From Janthinobacterium agaricidamnosum (GTDB taxonomy: Bacteria; Pseudomonadota; Gammaproteobacteria; Burkholderiales; Burkholderiaceae_D): a DNA stretch of 64,000 nt. The position numbers and the translations under genes were made by a program. The notes beneath the pieces are model-generated. The model ran no database searches. It was not told the DNA's origin and was given only the letters and a program-made list of their open reading frames with translations. The stretch lies in NCBI RefSeq assembly GCF_003667705.1, contig NZ_CP033019.1, forward strand, positions 186,001 through 250,000, read 5' to 3'. The first letter of the stretch is position 1, and each line of letters opens with the position of its first letter. This document shows, piece by piece, positions 26,027-34,807 of this stretch.

Positions 26027-27538
26027 TTAATCGGGGAAACGTTGATTCAGCGCCAGGGCCTCGTCCAGGTTCGCAATCAGCAACTCCACATACTGCGGGT
26101 CCAAATGGCTGCCGCTCACTTCACGCAGGTAGCCCACCACGCGCTCGAGGGGCCAGGCATCCTTGTAGCAGCGCTTGTGCATGAGGGCGTCGAAGACGTC
26201 GGCGACGGCGGCGATGCGCGCGTATTTGTGGATGTTGTCGCCCACCAGCCCTTGCGGGTAGCCGCTGCCGTCGAATTTTTCATGGTGCTGGTGGGCGATC
26301 ACGGCGGCCGCTTTCAAGAGCGGGCGCTGCGAACCGTCGAGGATGGACATGCCCACCGTCGGATGCTGCTTCATGATTTCCCACTCGGCCGCGTCGAGCT
26401 TGCCAGGTTTCAGCAGCACGGCATCGGGCGTGGAAATCTTGCCGATGTCGTGCATGGGCGCCGCGTGGCGCAGCACCATGGTTTCTTCTTCCGACATGCC
26501 GGAGGCCTGCGCCAGCAGCTGGCACACTTCGGCCATGCGGCGCACGTGGTTGCCGCCTTCGTGCGAGCGCGATTCGACCACGTCGCCGAGGCGCAGGATC
26601 AGCTCGGCCTGGGTATCGGTGATTTCCTGCGTCAGCAGGATGTTGTCGAAGGCGATCGCCACGCCGGAACAAAATACTTCCAGCAGCTGCGCGTCGAGGT
26701 CGGAAATTTCTTCCACGCCCTTGAGCACCAGCAGGGAGGCCTTGCCGCTGCTGTTGGGGAAATAGCCGACATAGGTGTCGCCATGCAGGCGCGAAATTTT
26801 ATTGCTCTTGGCGTCGTCCAGCTGCGACAGCAGGGACGGGCTGAGGATGCCGCCATCGGCTTCATGGTCGCCGATCTGCGCGAGGATTTCATAGTCCTGC
26901 TCGCCCGTGATGGCGCTGGCGCCGCGCAGGCGCAGCAGCATGCTCGTTTCCAGGCGCAGCAGGGCGACGACTTGCTGCAGCAGGCCGCTGGCGAAGTCGC
27001 GCAGGTTGCGCTGCTTGAAAATGTGCGCCGAGGCGGCGATGACGCGCTCGAGGCCTTCGCGGTAGTGCAGCTGGGCCTGGCGCGCCTCTTCCACCTTCAT
27101 GATGTCGCGGTAGGCGCGCAGGGCGGCAAAGGTGGTGGTAAACAGCTTGGTGCGGTCGAGCTCGGTTTTTTCCTTGTAGTCGTTGATGTCGTAGTTGACG
27201 ATCACCCGTTCTTCCGGCGCCTGTCCCGGCTGCCCCGTGCGCAGCACGATGCGCGTAAACTGGTTGCCCAGGTCTTCGCGCATCCAGCGCGCCACCTCCA
27301 GGCCGCTGTCTTCGCGTTCCATCACCACGTCGAGGAAGACGAGCGCGATGCCTTCTTCGCGCGCCAGCACCTGCTTGGCCTCGGCGCCGCTGTACGCGTG
27401 CACGAAGCTCAGGGCGCGGCCCTCGAGACGGAAACGGCTCAGCGTGAGTTCGGTGATGTCGTGGATGTCGGGTTCATCATCGACGAGCAGGACTTTCCAG
27501 GGAGGTAACTTGGGCGATGCAGATGACAAAAATGACAT
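26027..27538 (-). CDS. response regulator with DUF3369 and HD-GYP c-di-GMP phosphodiesterase domain
   Basis: From the ATG at 27538 the protein has 503 residues. A receiver domain about 14-150 (VLLVDDEPDIHD, phospho-acceptor Asp in ALVFLDVVM), a GAF-like DUF3369 region about 170-310, then HD-GYP about 325-500 with HDIGK (around 361), HQHHEKFDGSGYP and the expected HxGE-like spacing. HD-GYP enzymes hydrolyse c-di-GMP. The in-frame ORF extends to 27712, but those codons are not typical of a receiver domain, so the later ATG is preferred although its ribosome site is weak. It probably pairs with the convergent GAF-GAF kinase. Its 3' end has been duplicated in the adjacent array. Confidence 0.92.
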   Translation of the reverse strand: MSFLSSASPKLPPWKVLLVDDEPDIHDITELTLSRFRLEGRALSFVHAYSGAEAKQVLAREEGIALVFLDVVMEREDSGLEVARWMREDLGNQFTRIVLRTGQPGQAPEERVIVNYDINDYKEKTELDRTKLFTTTFAALRAYRDIMKVEEARQAQLHYREGLERVIAASAHIFKQRNLRDFASGLLQQVVALLRLETSMLLRLRGASAITGEQDYEILAQIGDHEADGGILSPSLLSQLDDAKSNKISRLHGDTYVGYFPNSSGKASLLVLKGVEEISDLDAQLLEVFCSGVAIAFDNILLTQEITDTQAELILRLGDVVESRSHEGGNHVRRMAEVCQLLAQASGMSEEETMVLRHAAPMHDIGKISTPDAVLLKPGKLDAAEWEIMKQHPTVGMSILDGSQRPLLKAAAVIAHQHHEKFDGSGYPQGLVGDNIHKYARIAAVADVFDALMHKRCYKDAWPLERVVGYLREVSGSHLDPQYVELLIANLDEALALNQRFPD

Positions 27539-27972
27539 AAGGGCGAGTTCCGCTAAAAGGCATAACTGACGCAATGCTGAGACGCCCGCGCCAGGAATTC
27601 CTGTGCGCCATGACCGGCGTTGCGCGTTTTTCGGGCGCATTCTGTCGATTGTAGACCGACCGCTAAGTATTAACAATAAGCAAGAAAAATTGACTAAAAT
27701 CATGCAACACACGTGCTAAAAAAGCACTTTAAATCCATGCTGTCTACACTATCTATACTTTATCGCTTAGGCAACTATATTTTCAAGACAATACTTTGTT
27801 TTAATTAATATTGCTAATGAATCTGCAAAAAAAGACGGCGCCTTTCCTTCCCGGCGGAAAAGCAGAAAAGTAACAAGGTATGAATTCCGCGTCAGAATGG
27901 ACTGGAGCGCGCTATATTAGACAGGCATAAGAGGTGGCTCCATGCCACTCACATTTCCTGAAAGGGTACATC
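27539..27972. other. AT-rich intergenic region between divergent genes
   Basis: 434 bases, clearly lower in GC than the surroundings, between the minus-strand HD-GYP gene and the plus-strand DUF3016 gene. It must hold both promoters; several AT-rich -10-like strings occur (for example CTATATTAG near 27911), but none has a convincing -35 partner. No ORF or RNA gene is recognised. Confidence 0.5.
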
Positions 27973-28476
27973 ATGCAAAAGCAAACGACGCGCGCCCTGA
28001 TCGCCGGCCTGGCCTTGCTGGCCAGCAGCGCGGCCTGGGCAGGAACTGAAGTGCGGTTCAGCAAACCGGATCAATACACGGACGTTCCGTTCAACCCGCA
28101 GGACCGTGACGAGGTATTGAAGGAACTGAGCCGGCATTTCGAGAAACTGGGCGCCTCGCTGCCGCCCGGGCAAACCTTGAAAATCGACGTCACGGACGTG
28201 GACCTGGCGGGACGTGAAAATCCATCGCTGCGTGCCGGCCAGGATATCCGCGTCATGAACGGCCGGGTCGACTGGCCGCGCATGCGCCTGCACTATGTGC
28301 TGGAACAGGATGGCAAGGTCATCAGCAGCGGCGATGCTGCCCTGTCCGACATGTCGTACCTGACCCGTCTCAATCCTTACTTCAGCAATGAAAAGTTGCG
28401 CTATGAAAAGTTGATGATCGATGACTGGTATGCCGATACCTTTGGCATCAAGGTAAAGCGCCACGCGCGCAAGTAA
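27973..28476 (+). CDS. DUF3016 domain protein, secreted, copy 1
   Basis: 167 residues with a signal peptide (MQKQTTRALIAGLALLASSA to about AWA) and a single domain matching DUF3016 in character: VRFSKPDQYTDVPF, IDVTDVDLAGRENP, RVDWPRMRLHYVLEQDGKVI and LRYEKLMIDDWYADTFG. The function is unknown; the protein is probably periplasmic. The ATG at 27973 with AAAGGG eight bases upstream is chosen over the longer in-frame start at 27934. A close paralogue follows 138 bases downstream. Confidence 0.88.
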   Translation: MQKQTTRALIAGLALLASSAAWAGTEVRFSKPDQYTDVPFNPQDRDEVLKELSRHFEKLGASLPPGQTLKIDVTDVDLAGRENPSLRAGQDIRVMNGRVDWPRMRLHYVLEQDGKVISSGDAALSDMSYLTRLNPYFSNEKLRYEKLMIDDWYADTFGIKVKRHARK

Positions 28477-28614
28477 GCGGCCCGGTCAGCCGCGTGGCGC
28501 CACGCGAAACGTATTGCGCTACGGAAATGTTCACTTCAGGCTATAGTCAAGCAGGACAGGCAGAGGCCGGCATGGAGCTGCCGCCGGGCCGTGAACTTTC
28601 TGGAGGGAAGGCAT

Positions 28615-29124
28615 ATGCGTATTTCCACGATGACGAAAACATGGATAGCCGCCTTGGCGCTGGCTGCGGGCAGCAGTGCCTGGGCGGGCGTCCAGGTGAC
28701 GTTCGAAAAACCCGACGACTATTCTGACGTGCCGTTCAGCTCGCGCGACAGGGAGCAGGTGCTGGCGGGCCTGGCGGATCACTTCAGCTGGTTGGGCAAG
28801 AGCTTGCCCCCCGGTCAGGACCTCAGGATCGAAATCACCGATGTCGACCTGGCGGGACGCGAAGACCCGGCCCGCCGCGGCGCCTTCGATGTGCGCGTGA
28901 TGACGGGCCGTGCTGACTGGCCGCGCCTGCGTTTGCGCTATACGCTCGAGCAGCATGGCAAAGTCATTGCCAGCGGCAACGCTTATCTGTCGGATATGTC
29001 CTATTTGCAACATATCAACCGTTATTCCAGCAACGATGCCTTGCGCTATGAAAAGCGCATGATCGACGAGTGTTCAAGAATACCTTCGGCGTCAAGCCCC
29101 AGGGCCGCAGCAGTCCCGTCCTGA
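28615..29124 (+). CDS. DUF3016 domain protein, copy 2, with C-terminal frameshift
   Basis: A paralogue of the preceding gene, with signal peptide (MRISTMTKTWIAALALAAGS) and the same blocks (VTFEKPDDYSDVPF, IEITDVDLAGREDP, RADWPRLRLRYTLEQHGKVI). GGAGG lies eight bases before the ATG at 28615. After LRYEKRMIDE the frame departs from copy 1: the next bases TGTTC look like TGGTTC with one G lost at about 29071-29073. Reading the other frame gives WFKNTFGVKPQG, matching copy 1 WYADTFGIK, and stays open to a TAA at 29154-29156. So the annotated end is probably a frameshift product, by mutation or sequencing error. Confidence 0.82.
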   Translation: MRISTMTKTWIAALALAAGSSAWAGVQVTFEKPDDYSDVPFSSRDREQVLAGLADHFSWLGKSLPPGQDLRIEITDVDLAGREDPARRGAFDVRVMTGRADWPRLRLRYTLEQHGKVIASGNAYLSDMSYLQHINRYSSNDALRYEKRMIDECSRIPSASSPRAAAVPS

Positions 29125-29156
29125 CCTTGCAGCCGCGCGCCGTTCAGCGCAGGTAA

Positions 29157-29942
29157 TCAACGCAAATAAGCGTCTTCGATGTGCGCCAGCTGGCCGTTCT
29201 GCCGCATGGCAAGCAGGGCGGCATTCATTTTCTCGATGAAATCGGTCTTGTAGGAAGGCGTGTTGCGCGCGCTGTAGGCGATGTAGGTGGCTTCGGACGA
29301 CAGTTCCAGCACTTCGCGCAAGTGAAAACCGTAGCTGGCCAGTTCGCCTTGCAGCCGGCGCGCCGTATGGCGTGCCGCGCCGCGGTCGCTGGCGTAGCAA
29401 TCGATGCGCCGCAGGGCCAGTTTCTTCAGATTCGCCTCATTGCCCTTGGCCGCATCCAGGCGCAGCAGCCCCTGGCGGGCGGGCGCCATCAATTTTTCCG
29501 ACAGTAAAAATCCTGTGTTGACGCCGATGGTCAGGCCCGCAAAGTCGGCCGGGAAGTGCGTGCGCGGCGTGCGCATGACGGCGTCATGGCAAAACAGCAC
29601 CACCGATTCGCGGTGCAGCATGGCCGAGTACGGCTGCACGTATGGCCGTTCCGTCTTGCGTCCGGGCGGGAACAAGCCGAAAACCTTGCCTTTTTCCAGC
29701 GCATCGAGCCCCCGTTTCCAGGGGCGCGGCTGCAGTTCCAGCCGGTACCCGGGCATCCGGCTGGCCGCCTGGCGCAGGATATCGATGTACATGCCCTTGA
29801 AAGCGCCGTTTTCCACATAGCTGTACGGCGCATAGTCATCGTCGCCGTACAGGATCACGGTTTGCGGCGCGGCCAGGGCGGGCGGCAACATGCCCAGCAG
29901 GGCCAGGGTCAGGCACAGTCTTGCCGTGATTGCTGATTGCAT
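29157..29942 (-). CDS. periplasmic solute-binding protein, family 3 (amino-acid-type)
   Basis: 261 residues with a signal peptide (LCLTLALLGMLPPALAAPQ) and the two-lobed family-3 binding-protein pattern: YGDDDYAPYSYVENGAFKGM, DILRQAASRMPGYRLELQ, RPWKRGLDALEKGKVFGLFP, TIGVNTGFLL and a C-terminal helix. Such proteins bind amino acids or act as stand-alone sensors. No ABC permease or ATPase is adjacent, so it is an orphan. Its stop codon abuts the frame-restored end of the second DUF3016 gene. Confidence 0.87.
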   Translation of the reverse strand: MQSAITARLCLTLALLGMLPPALAAPQTVILYGDDDYAPYSYVENGAFKGMYIDILRQAASRMPGYRLELQPRPWKRGLDALEKGKVFGLFPPGRKTERPYVQPYSAMLHRESVVLFCHDAVMRTPRTHFPADFAGLTIGVNTGFLLSEKLMAPARQGLLRLDAAKGNEANLKKLALRRIDCYASDRGAARHTARRLQGELASYGFHLREVLELSSEATYIAYSARNTPSYKTDFIEKMNAALLAMRQNGQLAHIEDAYLR

Positions 29943-30013
29943 GCCGCTCCAGATTTAATGTCTTCCTGATAAGCATACAGCATGGCGGCATGACGGCCCG
30001 TTTAATCGATCCT

Positions 30014-30457
30014 TCAATCGATCCAGTTCACCAGTGGAAACTTGCTTGCGAACTCTTCCGCCATGGGCACGACCTGGCTGCGCTTGTAGTTGAAGAAGAC
30101 AAAGCCGGACTTGGCCATCGCGATCAGGGTGTTGTCGCGCGGACGCGTGATGCGGAAGGTGATGTCGCCGCCATACTTGTTGAAATCCATGACGCCCACT
30201 TCGAACAGCAGCTGGTCGCGCGCATGGGCTTCGGCGCGGTAGGTGGTGGCCAGGTCGGTGACGATGATGCCGGTGCCGTCCGCTTCGATGTCGCGCACGC
30301 CATATTCGAACAGGAAGCGGGCGCGCGCCTCGGAAATCATGGAAATCATGGAATCGTTGCCGAGATGGTTGCCAGCGTTGATGTCCGTCGTGCGTACCGT
30401 CAGTTGCGAGGAATAGCAGTACTGGTCTTCAGGGAATTCAAGTTTCAAACGGGCCAT
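30014..30457 (-). CDS. hotdog-fold acyl-CoA thioesterase family protein
   Basis: The 147-residue product begins MARLKLEFPEDQYCYSSQLT and has the 4-hydroxybenzoyl-CoA-thioesterase-like pattern TVRTTDINAGNHLGNDSMIS followed by the long central helix (SEARARFLFEYGV) and strands TYRAEAHARDQLLFEV and GDITFRITRPRDNTLIAMAK. It probably hydrolyses an acyl-CoA thioester in the cytosol; the substrate is unknown. The ATG at 30457, with AAGAGAA upstream, is preferred over the longer in-frame start at 30502. Confidence 0.85.
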   Translation of the reverse strand: MARLKLEFPEDQYCYSSQLTVRTTDINAGNHLGNDSMISMISEARARFLFEYGVRDIEADGTGIIVTDLATTYRAEAHARDQLLFEVGVMDFNKYGGDITFRITRPRDNTLIAMAKSGFVFFNYKRSQVVPMAEEFASKFPLVNWID

Positions 30458-30529
30458 GGTGTTCTCTTGGGCTGGTGCGCAGGGCGCGGCGAAAAAATCC
30501 AATTCTAGCCGGTTCGCCGTGCCCCGTCG

Positions 30530-30549
30530 AAAAACGCCGCCTCAGGCGT
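30530..30549 (-). terminator. intrinsic terminator after the sugar dehydrogenase gene
   Basis: Read on the minus strand: ACGCC, a 6-base loop, GGCGT, then TTTTT. It lies 40 bases after the stop of the PQQ-type dehydrogenase. The stem is short but GC-rich and is followed by an uninterrupted T run. Confidence 0.62.
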
Positions 30550-30589
30550 GCGCTGCCATGACTGCTTGCGCACGCTGACTGGCCTATGC

Positions 30590-32041
30590 TTATTTACGGA
30601 CAATCCGGTACACCTTGCCCGTGCCGCTCAGCATGTACAGCTCGTTTTGCGCATCCTGGCCAAACGACAGGATGTTGCCCACGTTCGTGATGCCCCAGTC
30701 TGTCACAGCGGAGGCGGCGCCATTGCTGTAGCTGAAACTTTTCAGCCAGCCGCCGCAGTAGTCGGAATACAGGTATTGTCCCGCCAGTTCCGGCAAGGCC
30801 ATGCCCCGGTACACATAGCCGCCCGTGATGGAGCAGTTGCCCGCACTGCCGGTGTCGTATTCGATAACGGGCAATACCAGACCCGCCTGATTGCAACTGG
30901 CGCTGTTGTAACAGTGCGCGCCTTCCATGATGTTCCAGCCATAGTTGTTGCCCGCCTGGCCCACGGGACGCACATCGACTTCCTCCCAGTTGGCCTGGCC
31001 CACGTCGGCGATGTACAGCAGCTGGGCCGGTACGTCGAAGGCGTAGCGCCACGGATTGCGCAAGCCGTAGGCCCAGATTTCCCCGCGCCCGTCCGCCGTG
31101 CCGGCAAATGGGTTGCCGGGCGGAATGGCGTAAGGCTGGGCTACCGTGCTGGCGTTGACATCCAGGCGCAGCAGCTTGCCCAGCAGCACATTCGTGTTTT
31201 GCGCATTGCGGGGCGGGTCGCCGCCACCGCCGCCGTCGCCTGTGCCCGCATACAGATAGCCTTCCGGCCCAAAACTGAGCAAGCCGCCATAGTGGTTGCT
31301 GAACGTGGGGTGGGCAATCGTGAGGATGGTCAGCGCGGACAGGGGATCGGCCACGTTGGCGTTGCCGGCCGACACTTGCCTGCGCTCGATGACGATATCG
31401 CCGGCCAGGTTGGTGTAGTAGATGAAAAAATAGCCATTGCTGGCGTACTGCGGATGGAAGGCCATCGACAGCAAGCCCCGTTCGCCGCTGGTGGTGGTGA
31501 GCGTGCTGATGTCGAGGAAGGGCGTGGCCAGCAGGTTGCCGTTCTGCACCACGCGGATGCGGCCGGGACGCTCCACGATGAAAAGGCGGCTGTCGCCGGG
31601 CGGCGCCGTGAGGAAGAGGGGGGAGCTCAAGCCGCTGGCCACTTCCTGCAGGCGCAGGGCCAGCGGCGCGGCCGCCGCATACAGGACGCTGGCGCTGGCC
31701 GTGGTGCCCGCATTGACTTGCACCTGTTGCGTGACGGGCGTGGGCGCCAGGCTTCCCGTGCCTTGCGCCACGCTGGTGGCATTGATGGTGTAGGCGCCGG
31801 GCGCCAGGCTGGTGAGCGTGGTGGTGGCCGTCAATGTCTTGCTGTACGACGCAGGCCCCGTGACCGTGACGGCGCCCGCCACGCCGGCCGGCAAGCCGCC
31901 GATGGTGACGGTCAGATCGCCCGTGGTCGCGCCGGGCACAGGGTGGTGATGGCCGCCGCCACAGGCGGCCAGCAGGGCCAGGCAGCATGCCAGCAGCAGG
32001 GCCAGCCAGGGGCGGGCAGAGCGGTGAAGGAAAGGGCGCAT
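30590..32041 (-). CDS. PQQ-dependent sugar dehydrogenase, lipoprotein
   Basis: From the ATG at 32041 (CAGGAG seven bases upstream) the protein has 483 residues. It opens with a lipoprotein signal ending LLAAC, so it should be lipid-anchored, then an about 95-residue Gly/Thr/Val-rich beta domain (GLPAGVAGAVTVTGPASYSK) that looks like a PEGA or Ig-like module, then a six-bladed propeller of the soluble glucose/aldose dehydrogenase family (GLLSMAFHPQYASNGYFFIY, SNHYGGLLSFGPEGYLYAGT, GDGGGGGDPPRNAQ). The family oxidises aldose sugars with PQQ. PQQ synthesis genes are not in the window. The accessory N-terminal domain is less usual. Confidence 0.87.
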   Translation of the reverse strand: MRPFLHRSARPWLALLLACCLALLAACGGGHHHPVPGATTGDLTVTIGGLPAGVAGAVTVTGPASYSKTLTATTTLTSLAPGAYTINATSVAQGTGSLAPTPVTQQVQVNAGTTASASVLYAAAAPLALRLQEVASGLSSPLFLTAPPGDSRLFIVERPGRIRVVQNGNLLATPFLDISTLTTTSGERGLLSMAFHPQYASNGYFFIYYTNLAGDIVIERRQVSAGNANVADPLSALTILTIAHPTFSNHYGGLLSFGPEGYLYAGTGDGGGGGDPPRNAQNTNVLLGKLLRLDVNASTVAQPYAIPPGNPFAGTADGRGEIWAYGLRNPWRYAFDVPAQLLYIADVGQANWEEVDVRPVGQAGNNYGWNIMEGAHCYNSASCNQAGLVLPVIEYDTGSAGNCSITGGYVYRGMALPELAGQYLYSDYCGGWLKSFSYSNGAASAVTDWGITNVGNILSFGQDAQNELYMLSGTGKVYRIVRK

Positions 32042-32257
32042 GTCAGTCTCCTGCGGGAACGCGGCAATGGCTGCTCGATCGGTGCTGGGCTTGTGCCAAG
32101 AATGCGCGTCTGTAGGGCGGGAAGATTGAGCTGGCACAAACGTGCGGCGCCATCGGACAAATGCGCCGCGTTTTCAGACAAGCGCGGGGTCCCTTGCGCC
32201 GCCCCGCTCACCGGCGTCCGATAATGGCGCATCTGAAACCGAGCAGGAAGACACCCC

Positions 32258-33364
32258 ATGAAAACCAAAGCCGCGATTGCCTGGAAGGCGGGTGCCCCGC
32301 TGACCATCGAAGAAGTCGACCTGGCCGGCCCGCGCGCCGGCGAAGTACTGGTCGAGCTGAAAGCCACGGGCATTTGCCATACCGATTACTACACCTTGTC
32401 CGGCGCCGATCCGGAAGGCATCTTCCCTGCCATTCTCGGCCATGAAGGCGCCGGCGTCGTCGTCGACGTGGGCCCGGGCGTGACGACCCTGAAAAAGGAC
32501 GACCACGTCATTCCCCTGTACACGCCGGAATGCCGCCAGTGCAAATTCTGCCTGTCGCAAAAGACGAATCTGTGCCAGGCCATCCGTTCGACCCAGGGCC
32601 GCGGCCTGATGCCGGACGCCACCAGCCGCTTTTCGCTGAATGGCCAGCCGCTGTTCCATTACATGGGCACGTCCACCTTTTCCAATTACATCGTCGTGCC
32701 GGAAATCGCTCTCGCAAAAATCCGCGAAGACGCGCCGTTCGACAAGGTCTGCTACATCGGCTGCGGCGTGACGACGGGCGTGGGCGCCGTGCTGTTCTCG
32801 GCCAAGGTCGAGGCGGGCGCCAACGTGGCCGTGTTCGGCCTGGGCGGCATCGGCCTGAACGTGATCCAGGCGGCGAAGATGGTCGGCGCCGACAAGATCA
32901 TCGGCATCGACATCAACCCGGCGCGCCAGGCCATCGCCCGCAAGTTCGGCATGACGCATTTTATCAACCCGAACGAGGTGGAAAACGTCGTCGACGCCAT
33001 CGTGCAGCTGACGGACGGCGGCGCCGACTACAGTTTCGAATGCGTGGGCAACACCAACTTGATGCGCCAGGCGCTCGAATGCACGCATAAAGGCTGGGGC
33101 AAATCGTTCATCATCGGCGTGGCGGCGGCCGGCCAGGAAATTTCCACCCGTCCGTTCCAGCTGGTGACGGGACGCGAATGGCGCGGTTCGGCCTTCGGCG
33201 GCGCGCGCGGGCGCACGGACGTGCCGAAGATCGTCGACTGGTATATGGAAGGCAAGCTCAACATTGACGACCTGATCACGCACCGCTTGCCGCTCGAACG
33301 CATCAACGAAGGCTTCGACCTGATGAAGAGCGGCGAATCGATCCGTTCCGTCGTGTTGTACTAA
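32258..33364 (+). CDS. frmA: S-(hydroxymethyl)glutathione dehydrogenase / class III alcohol dehydrogenase
   Basis: 368 residues, the normal length of glutathione-dependent formaldehyde dehydrogenase. It oxidises the formaldehyde-glutathione adduct with NAD+ in the cytosol. The catalytic zinc region (ATGICHTDYYTLSG, LGHEGAGVV), the four-Cys structural zinc loop (PECRQCKFCLSQKTNLCQ), CGVTTGVGAV and the Rossmann motif FGLGGIGLNVIQAAK are present. AGGAAG precedes the ATG. The usual partner, S-formylglutathione hydrolase, and an FrmR regulator are not adjacent, so it stands alone here. Confidence 0.95.
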   Translation: MKTKAAIAWKAGAPLTIEEVDLAGPRAGEVLVELKATGICHTDYYTLSGADPEGIFPAILGHEGAGVVVDVGPGVTTLKKDDHVIPLYTPECRQCKFCLSQKTNLCQAIRSTQGRGLMPDATSRFSLNGQPLFHYMGTSTFSNYIVVPEIALAKIREDAPFDKVCYIGCGVTTGVGAVLFSAKVEAGANVAVFGLGGIGLNVIQAAKMVGADKIIGIDINPARQAIARKFGMTHFINPNEVENVVDAIVQLTDGGADYSFECVGNTNLMRQALECTHKGWGKSFIIGVAAAGQEISTRPFQLVTGREWRGSAFGGARGRTDVPKIVDWYMEGKLNIDDLITHRLPLERINEGFDLMKSGESIRSVVLY

Positions 33365-33480
33365 TCTTATCGGATGTCCTCATTGCGCAACACTTGACGG
33401 ACGGGGCTGGGCGGCAGGCTGTACTTCGCTGCCTGCCCCTGCTAGTGTGAAGACATCATGTCTTGCTTTGGGAGCCGTCC

Positions 33481-33714
33481 ATGTTTGCCACTGCCTATCT
33501 CGCGACCTTGCGCCGCATGCTGCCCGTCTTCCTCGGCGCGGCCCTGTCTTCCCTGCTGGCCTTGTGGTGGAGCAATGTCGCCATCCTCGCCACGCCCGCC
33601 ATCTGGCTGGCGCTGCTGGCCACCTATCTGCTATGCGCACTGCTGTTTACGCCGCTGGCCCGGCAAAGCCGCCAAGTGGCCACGCGCCACGTGCGGCACG
33701 GCAAGCCGCGCTGA
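33481..33714 (+). CDS. small two-helix membrane protein, 77 aa
   Basis: The product begins MFATAYLATLRRMLPVFLGA and has two hydrophobic segments (FLGAALSSLLALWW and IWLALLATYLLCALLF) followed by a basic tail (RQSRQVATRHVRHGKPR). It is probably an inner-membrane hairpin with both ends in the cytosol. GGGAG lies six bases before the chosen ATG. No family is recognised. It ends 12 bases before the stop of the convergent GlxA-like regulator. Confidence 0.62.
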   Translation: MFATAYLATLRRMLPVFLGAALSSLLALWWSNVAILATPAIWLALLATYLLCALLFTPLARQSRQVATRHVRHGKPR

Positions 33715-33726
33715 CCTTCGCTGCGC

Positions 33727-34731
33727 CTAGCGCGCCGTGCTGGAAAAGCGTTCGCGGTAGTCGCGCGGCGTGATGGCGAGTTTCTTTTGAAACAGGCGCC
33801 GCAGCCTGTCCTCGCTGTGCAAGCCCGCCTGCACGGCCACCTGTTTTAAGGAAGATACATTGTCTTCCAGCAAACGGCGCGCCACTTCGAAGCGGGCCGT
33901 GTCGATGAATTCCGTGGGACTGGTGCCCGTTTCGCGCTGGAAGACGCGCGTAAAATTGCGCTCGCTCATGGCCAGCCTGGCTGCCAGCAGCGGCACCGTG
34001 AGCTCGTCGGCCAGGTGCTCCATGATCCAGCCCTGCAATTGCCGGATGGTGGGATGCGTCGTCATCTGGCTCGACAGGTGCACGGAAAACTGCGACTGGC
34101 CGCCGGGCCGCTTCAGATACACGACCAGGTCGCGCGCCACTTCGAGCGCGATATCGCGGCTGAAATCGTCTTCCACCAGGGCCAGCGCCAGGTCGATGCC
34201 GGCCGTCACGCCGGCCGACGTCCAGAATTTCCCTTCCCGCACGAAAATCGCATCGGCATTGACCTGTATCTGGGGGTAGCGCTGGCGCAGGCTGTCCACG
34301 GCGCTCCAGTGCGTGGCGGCGCTCTTGCCGTCGAGTACACCGGCCTCGGCCAGGAAGAAGCAGCCCGTGCACAGCGCCGCCAGCGTATCGATGCGGGGCG
34401 CCGCCTCGGCCACCCAGGCGGCGAGGGCGGGAATGTCCTGCAAGACTTGCTCGACGTGGTGGCAGCCGACGATGACGGCCAGGTCGGGCAGGCGGCTGGC
34501 GTCGAGCGCCTTGCTGGCGTGCAGCGACATCAGGGTGTCGGACTCGACGGGACCGATGGCCGTCGAGGCGATGCGCACGTCGTAGCCGCCGGGCAGATTG
34601 CGCAGGCGCAAATGGGTGTTGGCGTAGTCAAACACTTTCATGGCGCCGATGGCTTCGAGCGCCTTGAAGCCGGGATAGACGATGATGTCGACGGTGCGCA
34701 GGGGGAATTCTTTGGGGCTTTGCTTGATCAT
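33727..34731 (-). CDS. GlxA-family transcriptional regulator (DJ-1/PfpI plus AraC HTH)
   Basis: 334 residues from the ATG at 34731. An N-terminal amidotransferase-like DJ-1/PfpI domain (TVDIIVYPGFKALEAIGAMK; nucleophile-elbow-like ALCTGCFFLAEAG) is followed by an AraC-type DNA-binding domain (LTVPLLAARLAMSERNFTRV and LKQVAVQAGLHSEDRLRRLF). Proteins of this type often control catabolism of nitrogen compounds; the inducer here is unknown. Neither 34731 nor the in-frame ATG at 34770 has a clear ribosome site. It diverges from the MshQ-like gene across a short gap. Confidence 0.89.
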   Translation of the reverse strand: MIKQSPKEFPLRTVDIIVYPGFKALEAIGAMKVFDYANTHLRLRNLPGGYDVRIASTAIGPVESDTLMSLHASKALDASRLPDLAVIVGCHHVEQVLQDIPALAAWVAEAAPRIDTLAALCTGCFFLAEAGVLDGKSAATHWSAVDSLRQRYPQIQVNADAIFVREGKFWTSAGVTAGIDLALALVEDDFSRDIALEVARDLVVYLKRPGGQSQFSVHLSSQMTTHPTIRQLQGWIMEHLADELTVPLLAARLAMSERNFTRVFQRETGTSPTEFIDTARFEVARRLLEDNVSSLKQVAVQAGLHSEDRLRRLFQKKLAITPRDYRERFSSTAR

Positions 34732-34807
34732 GCGATATGCGTGAAGGAGATAAATACTGCCATAATGCAATAACAGCGATGGCGTAGATTAGCATGGAAT
34801 AATCCGC

